Source of the DNA: Hydractinia symbiolongicarpus
Lineage: Eukaryota > Cnidaria > Hydrozoa > Anthoathecata > Hydractiniidae
Direction: 5' to 3'
DNA: 64,000 nucleotides
Assembly: GCF_029227915.1 (NCBI RefSeq)
Contig: NC_079885.1
Span: forward strand, 23,995,001-24,059,000
The position numbers and the translations under genes are program-made. Numbering within the stretch: the first letter of the stretch is position 1; every line of letters begins with the position of its first letter. This document shows positions 22,914 through 32,759 of the stretch, piece after piece. Below the pieces are notes generated by a model. That model searched no databases. It saw only the letters and a program-made list of their open reading frames with translations, and had not been told where the DNA came from.

Positions 22914-25900
22914 ATGAGTGTGAGTAGGTCAAACAATGCCACAATTGTTGTTTTTTCAAAAATTTCACAACAAAATTACGTCAGCAAGCAACTACGGTAT
23001 CTTCGTATTTTACGTCAGCAATTACGATGGCAGCGCCGAATGCTGATGCAAATTTTAAGTGCTGTTCTGCCTATTGTAGCTGATGAGGGAAAGAATTGTT
23101 TAATTTTGCTCAATGAACACAGTTTAACATTTGTCGCACCAACTTCAATATTAAACAATGTTTCTACATACCATAAAACAATGTTTCTAAATACCATAAA
23201 ACTATTTTTGTTTAGTCTTGTACCAGATGAAGTTTTGTATTATGTATTCAAGTATTTGGATGCTTCAGATCTTCTTCGATGCTGTTGTGTGTCAAAGTTG
23301 TGGAAGGAGGTAGCAATTATACCGTAAGTCAGCTAATAAAAACCTCTCACTAAAATTTAACCCTATTCGGTCCGGGGGGGGGGGGGGGGGGGGGTTTAAT
23401 AACTCCTGATTGCTTTGTTATATGGCTATGATACTTACTGAGTTTCAACATATATCTATTAGACACCTGCATGCTAATTTTTTAGGTCCCATACCTTTCA
23501 GAGGCTTTGATATTGGCCATTACTCGAAACTACCCTTAAAAATCTCTATGAAATCCTTATAATGGGGAAAATATAATAACTCCTGTTAGGATTATCCTTA
23601 GAACTTGAAACTTGCAACACATATTTGTTTCATCAAGAAGAATCATTTTGAATAATTTGAACACGTGACTAATCCGATTTCCCTTTTATGACTTTTGTTC
23701 CTTTTATGACGTACTATAAGTGTGCCAAGTTTGATTCAATTTGAACAACCCTATGAAAAGTTATTGAGGGGGGACGGAATCCGCCCCCCCCCAGTCATAG
23801 TATGTTCGAAAAACCCCGGATCGAATAGGGTTAAGTCCTGTAAATTTCCCTTCATAATTTGTTTAAGTTTCAATCCACTCCATTGTTTTTTTTCTGCTTT
23901 TTGTTGTATTGTTCAGTTCTGCAAACACGACACCTTTGTAAAATTTGTGCTTCATCAGAATAAGCTCTCTTACAGAATAAGCTCTCTTACAGAATATTCT
24001 CTCATAAATGACACTCAGGACACTTTTGCAAAATATATTCTAACCTGTTCATGTTTACAACTTTCCAAATTTTTTTTAAAAAATTATTTTTTTAGGGCTC
24101 ATTTTCTTAAACTAAGTAGTAATATGTCTTGCGGCATAAGAACACACCAGAGTTTTTAAGTGCATCTTTTGTTTCACGCATATTTGTTGCGCACAGATCT
24201 GCATGTATATATATATATGTTGACGTGCACCGTTTTGAGCATCTAAAAGTTTTTTTCTATGTGAATGTGTTATGTTGTTACTACAAATAATTTCTCAATT
24301 TTTATATGTAGTGCTTTATGGGAAAAACTGTTCAAGCAATTGCCAAAATCTTGTCGTGATTTTTCAACCAACGCCAAAACCTGTGGTGCAGTTGATTGGA
24401 AAAGAGAATGTTTATTTTGGTTTGTGTTTGTTTACTTTTCATAACCCAAATTCTGCTTCTTCTTTTTATTTACAGTATTATTTTTTTAAACAATTAAACT
24501 AATAAAAATATCATTTTAGTCCTCTTTCAGGGTCGTAGCAACCCAGGGGACAGGACCACAGTTCTTTCTTTGATGTTATGTTTATTTTTCAGGAAAGTGC
24601 AGGCATATCTCATCTAGCATAATATTTTTTTTAGCGCAAAGGAAAGAAGAAGTGAAAAAGTAAAAAAGCTTCTAAGAGAATCAAATTTAGCTTCTGTCAA
24701 GAAAGCAAGACTTGAAGCTACTAGGTATGTATTTTTAATAGAAGACACAATTCTACTTTCTTAATAAATTAAGTTATCTTTTATCAATCATCGTGTTAAT
24801 ACTGGGTACTAGTTTCTTCTATAATTTTGTGTTGTGATTTAGTTTTTCGAATTTGTTTTGTATGTAAAATTAATTAACACCGATAAGGTATTGGTATAAG
24901 ATTTTGTGAATTGTTTTGCAATTATAGAACACTAAACTTGCATTTTCTGCATTATTTAGAACCTTAAATATTCGTTGGTTACTTGTGTGTGAAAATACGA
25001 ACTCCCAAATATTTGAAGCACAAGCTGAAGAAGATTTCATCTTTAAAGATGGCGTATCAATACGTTGGAACAATCCACATGTACCAGCTTTGTCTAAAAT
25101 AAAGTTTGTGAAGCTATATGCTCTTACACCCGTATTTTATGCAAAAGATTGGAAACCTGTTACTTCAAGGTAAATGTTATCAATAGTCCCTGATGACTGT
25201 AAAAGATATGGGTATTCTGAAAAAATATAGCATTTTGTCTATGCCCTTTCAACTCGACAAAAATTGTGAATCGACTGCAAATATGTAACTTTGGCCATGT
25301 TTGACTATAATGTAATAATTACTTTCTTATATTTTTATTTTTTTGATTATGCAATGAGACATTTATAATGTAGTGTTGTTTTTCACTTGCATTTGTTTTT
25401 AACTTTTTAACTAGCATTGAAATGAATCTTCAATTTTTTATCGTCTTAGTGTTTGTACAAGATCATTAATATTCATGCATGAGTTCAAAGGTATGTTTGA
25501 AGTTAAGAAATTTTTAAAAAAATGATTCCATTTTGACAATGATTGAAGACTTCACGACACAAGTTATTTCGATTTCATTAGTTCCTTTCGAAAATTTTCA
25601 GTTTTCCTTAATAAAAATACCTTTCATGGCTGCCCCTGCATTTTTTGTATAAAATTTTTACCGTTTCAATAGATGAGAGTTTCTTATTCCCTTAAACCTA
25701 AATAATCTATATTTGTTTACATTTCGCGAAATTAATTATTACGTTTTGGCACGTTTTCAAAAATTCTGCGATATTAAATATTGCGATTCACAAAGGTAGA
25801 TTACATTTTTCAACACAAATTATTGCGATTTTGAGCAAAAACTTAAAAATGTTAGATCAACAATATTTGACGTCACAATAATTGATGTCCTTAAGGCAAT

Positions 25901-28900
25901 GTTTAAAAATGATAATAAAAAGATGTCATTTCGATTTAAGAATAACTTTTTAAGGCGAAAGTGAAAAATAAGCAGCATTTTTTTCAGGAGCAGGTTGTTT
26001 TACTTTCATAAAGCCGTTACATGGAGATGATCACGTGGACATGTTTGTATTGAGCAAATATATGTACTTTGCAATATGGAAGTCTTCTCTACCAGTAAGT
26101 TATGTTTATTTGTGAAGTTGTTACAAGATAAAATTTTAAAGTGTTGTACTCAAACCCAAGAAATGAATGCCAAGCTTTCTCAGATCTGCTACAAAATGAA
26201 TTTTTCTCAGTCTTCCTCAATTTATATAATTACATGTTGAAGTTTTTAATTTTTTAATTTCTTCTCAAAAGAAGTTTTGAGAAATACAAAAAAGAACAAA
26301 TATAGTTCATTGCAATCCTTTCAAACCAAGAGATAAAGAAGCAGACTGGTGAGAAGTTACAGTTGCAAATCAACCTGAAAGTTGATATTTTAAAGATTGT
26401 TCAGGGAAAACAAATTTTTGGTTTTGGGCTTCGCTGTGCTGCAACTAGTGTTAAACATACTAAAATTGAATTGAAGCGTAAAATTGAATTAAAGGCGTAA
26501 AATTGAATTAAAGCGTATTATTAAATTGAAGCGTAAATTTGAATTAAAGGCGTAAAATTGAATTAAAGCATATTATTAAATTGAAGCGTAAATTTGAATT
26601 AAAGGCGTAAAATTGAATTAAAGGCGTAAAATTGAATTAAAGCGTAAAATTGAAATAAAGCGTAAAATTGAATTCAAGGCTTAAAATTGAAATTAAGGCG
26701 TAAAATTGAATGAAAGGCGTAAAATTGAATTGAAGCGTAAAATTGAATTGAAGCGTAAAATTGAATTAAAGGCGTAAAATTGAATTAAAGGCGTAAAAAA
26801 TCTGCTTTAACATGGCGTGTTTGAAGTTAAGCTTGATAATTTTTCTCTTCCAGAAAATTGGAGATGTTGCATTTATCGGAGTTACTTTGCCTTTGGATAA
26901 TTTACTTATGAAGACGCAGAATGGAACTTCACAAAAGTAAGTGTTATGTTGTCCTCTATTTTTGAATAAACTGATTTTTATGATAGTAAGATTTGTATGA
27001 TCTTAACTGAATAGCAATACATAAAAAACCTACGAGACTTCTTTACGTAAGAGTTTTTAGGCATAATATTTTTGAATCATAACTCATCTGTTTTACAACG
27101 CACAGGAAGTTAAGAAATTCAGAAGCTGTGATACTCATACTCACTATCCACCCTCGGCCGGTTAAACCTGGAAGTAACGCGTCCTTCAATTGCGGTAACG
27201 TGTCTTTCACTTGCGGTAACGTGTCTTTAACTTGTAAGGTGTCTTTCACGTGCGGTAACGTGTCTTTCACTTGTAACGTGTCTTTCACTTGTAACGTGTC
27301 TTTCACTTGCGGTAACGTGTCTTTCACTTGCGGTAACGTGTTTTTCACTTGCGGTAACGTGTTTTTTACTTGCGTTTGTACACATTATCTTGAAAATAAT
27401 ACATCGTTCATTTTTTCATTATACCGATAATTTCGCGAATATAGATTGTCGCAAAAAAAAAATTAAAAAATTGACGATTTAGCAAAATTCGCAAAAAAAA
27501 ATTTATCAAACATTTCTCAATTGTTTTTCCTCGTAAAACTTCTACCTTTAAAGCAATTCTTTGGTGATATTCGTGTTGATTATAAGAAACAGCGAAGTAA
27601 GCTGTTTCTTATAATATTTTGTGCGGATCATTTTTTGACATCTACTTGACACGATGGGTTTTTGCATGCTTCAACTCGGTTTTAACAAAAGAGATATCTT
27701 CAATGAAGTATGTTGTCATATGCGTTAGTCTGTGGAAAATACACACAGTTTGTGGTCACACACAAAAAACATTTTAAACTGAGCATTATATTTTTCAGGA
27801 TTTATCAAAGTCCCCATCACAAACCAGTTATTGATGATGTTGATCCTAATTACGGTAATTGGATATTTATCTTCAAACTGCTTATTCTCACAATACTCCC
27901 AAACAGAAAGTTTTTAAAGCGCCTTTTCTTTTGTTAGGAATGCATGGATATAAAGCGTCAATAACTCTTCGAAATTGTCGCAAAATTTATTTTTATGATA
28001 CTATCAAAGAGTTTAACGATGGTAAGTGGTAACTGTTTTTAAAAAATTATTGTTTGTGTGTGTATTAAAAATTGTTATTACGTATACTAAATGCGACACT
28101 GGAATATACAAACTAGTTACTTTGTTTGCACAGTCCTATCTCGAACATCCTGAAAGTTCAAACTTCATTACTATTTGATCACTTAGGTACATCACCATTT
28201 ATCACTTAGGTACATCACTATTTATCACTTAGGTACATCACTATTTATCACTTAGGTACATCACTATTTATCACTTAGGTACATCACTATTTTATCACTT
28301 AGGTATATCGCTATTTTTTATCACTTAGGTACATCACTATTTATCACTTAGGTACATCGCTATTTTTTATCACTTAGGTACATCACTATTTGATCACTTA
28401 GGTACATCACTATTTTATCACTTAGGTACATCACTATTTATCACTTAGGTACATCACTATTTATCACTTAGGTACATCACTATTTATCACTTAGGTACAT
28501 CACTATTTTATCACTTAGGTACATCACTATTTATCACTTAGGTACATCACTATTTTATCACTTAGGTACATCGCTATTTTTTATCACTTAGGTACATCAC
28601 TATTTGATCACTTAGGTACATCACTATTTTATCACTTAGGTACATCACTATTTTATCACTTAGGTACATCGCTATTTTTTATCAATTAGGCACGTGGAAG
28701 GGCAACGAATTAAATGTCCAACACAGACGTTACGATGACTACATTTTTTACGATATAAAAGACGAACTCAACTTTTTGTGGAAAACAGAAGCCATAAAAG
28801 GGAAAATTCAAGTAAGACTTTTGTACCTTAACATGCCATCCATGTTGCACGTATAAACTATTTTGGGACCCCTACTTCTTGTACACTTTTCATTATTATT

Positions 28901-31225
28901 TCTTTGTTAACTACCCTTGCTCGCGCTCTTGAATTTTAATTCGTCTCATTTTTAAAGGTTTTCTCAAAACCCATGTTAGAGAGTATTAGTTTGTTTTTAG
29001 CACTTTCATAATTACTATTGTTGGTATAATTGGTGGAAAGAGAATTTGGTGGGGGTTAGCGTTTTTTAACTTTGGCAGGAATTTAAATCGGGTGACAAAA
29101 TATTTAAAAAGAAATGATAAAATATAATAAAAATATAAAATATAAAAATATTGAAAGTATAAAAAAATATAAAGAAAAGATAAAAAAATATTACTCTTCG
29201 AATACTAAAATAAAAAAACACAATCCTTATGTTTTTCTCAATCAATTTTTTTAATTTGCGATACGGAAAAAAAATTGGCGGTAATTTAAATTGGCAAACA
29301 CGCCAAATTTTCTTCCCGCTAAATTTTCTCCCTTTAAAGTACCAGGAAATTAAATTTCGAGAGTTTTTGTCAATTTTGCGAAAATTAATCCTCGCGAAAA
29401 TTATTGAAAAACTCGCTATTCACTAAATTCGCAAAAATGATTTCTGTGAAATTTACTTTTTCTGAAAAACGATTTACAATATTTTTTCTTCTGATTTACC
29501 TGAGAATCAAAATGTCATCAAATTGCGAGTTACTTTGTCTTTGGATAATTTACTTATAAAGACGCAGAATGGAACTTCACAAAAGTAAGCAAAATTTGCG
29601 AACGCAAAAATTAGTGTTTGCAAAAATTAATTCTCTTATGGTACTTTGTATTCCGGTGTAACTCTAAAATGTGCCGGTGTATTTTTAGGATTTCATTTTG
29701 TTAGACGTGTGTTTGCATGACAGCAATAATGAAGTGATGTGGAGCTTCAGGTAAGATATTACATTGATGCTTGTGTTGATGTCGTTTCTACGGAGTGAAC
29801 ACCACAGGAACTTCATAGACGAGAAGAAAAACAATTCATTTGTTTACTTGGCAAAACTTTCATTGTTTATCCCGAACTGTTTTAGTTGGCTACACCTCGA
29901 CTATTTTGTCGACAAGTTAAATTTAAATAAATAATTTGTGTTAAAATGTATTTACAAAACAAAGATTTAACTGTCAACTTAAAACTCTGTTACCCTCCTC
30001 AGAATAACATCTAAAACAAGATATACCCCATGTTGAAGATTTGTTGATGTACACCCAGGGTTTGTTTCCTATAAATCAAGTTAAAATCATGCAGTTCGTG
30101 TAAGAACGCTAATGCTTTGCTGTTAAACCTTAGTAAAAGGATTTCGATTGGGTAAGTAAGCAGAGCATTTCACTTGCTCAACCAAGTCTAATTAGAAAGT
30201 TGAAATGAGTTTTCGGACATATTTTTTTCACGTGCGACCATAAGGTTACTTTTACTTCTCTTGCGTACGTTTTGGTGTACGTCACGTTAATGTTTTAGCA
30301 TTCCGACAAAGATTACAAAACTTATGAATGAAAAGCGTAAGTGTTTATTCTTGTGTTTTTTTCTTTTATTGTCGTCATGGCAACAACAAAATTTGCCTGT
30401 GAAATTGCTCTTTATGAAAGAAATTACAGAAATTGATTTCCTCTGTTTTGATTATCTTTTGCTATTTCCTTTTGTTTTAGACAATTGTTCGTACGAAAAT
30501 TGTGAACTTTGGGAGTTGGGACATCAAGATGAATTGGGTAATTTAAAAATAGAAGTAATTAAGGTAATTTGTTGCTTTGGTTACATTATTTTTAAGGCGC
30601 TAAAAATATTTTTTAAATACTCTCTGGTCACACGTCCTTTTATAAATTTAAAAATGACGTGATTATGTCCACGTTTTTATAAGCAGGTTTAAAATAACCC
30701 CAGTACTCAAAAAAAAAAAGTTATATGAATTTGGCGAAAGCCTGCCAAAAATCAATTGTACACGAGAATTAAAAAAAATTGACAAAGCATCAAAATATTC
30801 TTCGTAGTCACGTGGAACTACTAGAAATAAAATTAGACCAACATTGTTTATTTTTCAGGCTTCAAACAACTTTTTTGATGAAGTATATAGTATAGGCGGG
30901 AAAATTAAACTTTAAAAAGTTACTTCTGTATGGAGAGTTCTTTATTCTGATTATCTTTTTTTTAAAAAATCTCTGAACAACCAGTTCTATATAACTAGTG
31001 CGCTAAAAAAATTTCACCCCTTCGACATTTCTCATTCAAGGTAGAGGCCACTCCCTAGCCTCTTAAATGATGGAAAGTTTTATAGTCGTGGGTGTTTGCA
31101 TGTCATAAACAAGTAATCTCTTGTATTTCGTTTAGAATGGAGCCACAGCTGAATCTACCATTTTGACAGTTACGTTCCAACTTCAGAAATCTTTTGTGAA
31201 TCAGTGGTTTGGTACGAAATACTAA
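22914..31225 (+). CDS. FBXO15: F-box only protein 15 (FBXO15) orthologue, 14 exons
   Basis: A substrate adaptor for SCF (SKP1-CUL1-RBX1) ubiquitin ligases; its targets here are unknown. Exons: 22914 (or 23216)-23323, 24312-24419, 24635-24724, 24960-25169, 25450-25490, 25988-26094, 26854-26936, 27799-27854, 27938-28021, 28690-28811, 29689-29750, 30299-30336, 30481-30563, 31136-31225. All join in phase. The F-box is LVPDEVLYYVFKYLDASDLL in exon 1. The C-terminal FBXO15 region is recognisable from VKLYALTPVFYAKDW, PVIDDVDPNYGMHGYKASI, LWKTE and the very end VNQWFGTKY (NHWFGTEY in mammals). With the ATG at 22914 the protein is 527 residues (human about 510). A good acceptor (CTATTTTTGTTTAG) sits at 23215, so the first about 100 residues may be intron read-through, with the true first exon further upstream. 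The donor of exon 2 (GTTTGT) is weak. Confidence 0.88.
23361..23830. mobile_element. piggyBac-type MITE in FBXO15 intron 1
   Basis: 470 bp bounded by TTAA on both sides (23357-23360 and 23831-23834). The termini are CCCTATTCGGTCCGGGG on the left and CCCTATTCGATCCGGGG on the minus strand at the right (16 of 17 identical). TTAA duplications and a CCC-starting terminal repeat are hallmarks of piggyBac elements. The interior has no open frame. It contains a long G run (from about 23374) just inside the left end and a G/C-run palindrome (about 23768-23792) near the right end, plus the word AATAACTCCTG twice. Confidence 0.8.
26459..26798. repeat. Minisatellite 1 (about 18-20 bp units) in an FBXO15 intron
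   Basis: About 17 tandem units of the form AAATTGAATTAAAGGCGT, with single-base and indel variants (GAAGCGT, AAAGCGT, AAAGCATATTAT). The array ends about 55 bases before the acceptor of the exon at 26854. Confidence 0.9.
27176..27374. repeat. Minisatellite 2 (21-bp unit) in an FBXO15 intron
   Basis: Around nine units of CGGTAACGTGTCTTTCACTTG, with some shortened to about 15 bp. It produces overlapping open frames on both strands that repeat a short peptide; these are artefacts of the repeat. It lies between the exons at 26854-26936 and 27799-27854. Confidence 0.9.
28174..28689. repeat. Minisatellite 3 (22-25 bp unit) abutting an FBXO15 splice acceptor
   Basis: About 22 tandem units of TATTTATCACTTAGGTACATCAC, with variable T-tract length and A/G variation in the CATCRC word. 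The last unit, TATTTTTTATCAATTAG, is the polypyrimidine tract and AG of the acceptor for the exon at 28690. Every unit therefore contains a pyrimidine-rich run followed by TTAG, that is, a 3'-splice-site-like word. Confidence 0.92.
29527..29589 (+). pseudogene. Duplicated fragment of FBXO15 exon 7 with its splice donor
   Basis: 63 bp that match 26879-26941 at 61 positions. The source covers the 3' 58 bases of the exon at 26854-26936 plus GTAAG of its donor. The copy lies in a later intron (between 28811 and 29689). The two changes are C to T, and G to A that removes a Met codon. No acceptor copy accompanies it, and its flanks are GCGAAAATTA-type repeat DNA. Confidence 0.88.
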
Positions 31226-32525
31226 AACAAATTCTGCGCAGACATTTTAAAACATTTTCCAAAATATTTTCTATTACCGTGAAACGTTAAAGGGGAAATA
31301 AGCTCTTTCTAATTTTTATTTAAAAAGACAGTAGCCATAACAACTTGAAATACCTATTTCTTTTCATATAAAAGTTTCCCCAACTTTTGTGAAAATTTAT
31401 CTTTAATCCGCGTGAAATCGCTCTTTTTTTCTGATCCCTTGGCGATTTTAAAAGGACCCTGTAGCAATTTGATATCACGAATAGAGGTGAAAGGCTTTTA
31501 TGTCATAAATTGAAATTGAAATAATGTGCAGGGTACCTACTTGACCAATTTTAATAATTTAAAGCAGGTTAAGTATTTATCCAGAAAAAAAAGTTGTACA
31601 ATTAAAGAAAATAATTAAAATAATTCTATTTATCAAAGTTGTTTTAACTGTATAAAGTTTTTTTAGGCTTTTTTCTAAAACTGTATATATTTATATGTGT
31701 ATATATCATAGATAAATGTATAATAGTAAAAAAAATAGATAAAAAAAAATAGATGTGTATGTGTTGATAAGAAGTCATAATTTAATTGTACAATTGTGAA
31801 ATCTCGACTACAACATCTTGTTTAAATATATTTGTTTATTTGTTAAGTTCAGAGAAACTTAGAATGTTCAGTCAGACATTTTTCACATATATACTACTCT
31901 ACTCTGTTACAGTTGTATTTTGATAAGGTTGTTTTTGTAAAGTTTACTACTTCTGATAGGTATGCTATCTCTTCACTTCGAAGTTAGTGAAGGAGACAAT
32001 TTTTCAACAGCTGGTACTAAAAACCAACAACTAATTTCCGTGTTTTATCTGTTTTGACTTCATTGCAATTGCAAAAGAATTATGACTCGATTTATAACCT
32101 TCAAAATAACTTCATCACCTTTGGTAGTGAAACATTTGAATGAATTTTGAAATATCTGTGCCTGCTTGGTAGTTGAATCTCAGAAAAGGCTGCATAGTCA
32201 TGTTTTCAGCAAGAGTTATGGGAATTTAATGTCTAAGGACTGGTGTTTTCATATTTCAGAACATCCATGTATTTTTTAGTATATAGCAATTCGCAATTCT
32301 TTTTTTCTGCTTTTAGCTAAAAAAAACTTCCAACAATCAAGTGATTACATTGGAAGGGTACATATCTTGCATGGTTAAAAGGTAATTGAAACGCCATTAG
32401 CTACTGGTTGTGTTTTTAATTATCAAGTATCTCTATCTTCATGTTGCGTGCACTGCTGTTGAATTTATTATTCACTGGATTTGTTCTCACATCAGCGACC
32501 AATAAGAAGAATCCACGTAACAAAT
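31226..32525. other. Intergenic stretch between FBXO15 and CDC26
   Basis: AT-rich sequence with no recognisable coding potential. It presumably holds the FBXO15 3' UTR and the CDC26 promoter. No canonical repeat unit was seen. Confidence 0.45.
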
Positions 32526-32759
32526 ATGCTTCGATACCGGAAACCGACACGAATCGAGTTAAAGAAATCTGATCTTGACGATTTTGAACAAAAGCGAACA
32601 GAATCGTTGGCGAAAAAACAAGAGCTTGCTGTAAACGACCAATCATCCGACGCTGTCCTTCCGGCAAGTCCAAAATTTCGACAGGCGGAAATTCGCCGAC
32701 GTCTTGGTTTTACTCCCGACGTCGTGTCAAGCGATGGACCGACAAACATTCAGTACTGA
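32526..32759 (+). CDS. CDC26: CDC26/ANAPC12, APC/C subunit
   Basis: 77 residues (human CDC26 is 85). CDC26 is a small largely unfolded subunit whose N-terminus threads through the TPR superhelix of APC6/CDC16 and stabilises it in the anaphase-promoting complex. The diagnostic N-terminus is MLRYRKPTRIELKKSDLDDF, matching the MLRRKPTRLELK pattern of the family. The C-terminal half has the second weakly conserved block IRRRLGFTP. The open frame extends upstream to 32481 (MFSHQRPIRR...), but the family start is the ATG at 32526, so I chose that. It has a single exon. The short frame on the opposite strand over the same region is a shadow. Confidence 0.93.
   Translation: MLRYRKPTRIELKKSDLDDFEQKRTESLAKKQELAVNDQSSDAVLPASPKFRQAEIRRRLGFTPDVVSSDGPTNIQY

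Noticed and set aside
27116-27180. An extra FBXO15 exon reading KKLRNSEAVILILTIHPRP
   Set aside because: It has an acceptor but no donor in the right phase, and exon 7 (ending 26936) joins exon 8 (27799) directly in phase with the length expected from the mammalian protein. The segment leads into minisatellite 2 and is best treated as intron.
27043-27430. Two overlapping 100-codon frames on opposite strands
   Set aside because: Both are translations of the 21-bp minisatellite and have only repeated peptides.
26459-28689. CRISPR-like array
   Set aside because: Units are contiguous or nearly so, without unique spacers, and the context is eukaryotic introns.
32416-32749. Minus-strand 85-codon frames over the CDC26 locus
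   Set aside because: They are shadows of the plus-strand CDC26 frame, which has the diagnostic MLRYRKPTRIELK start.
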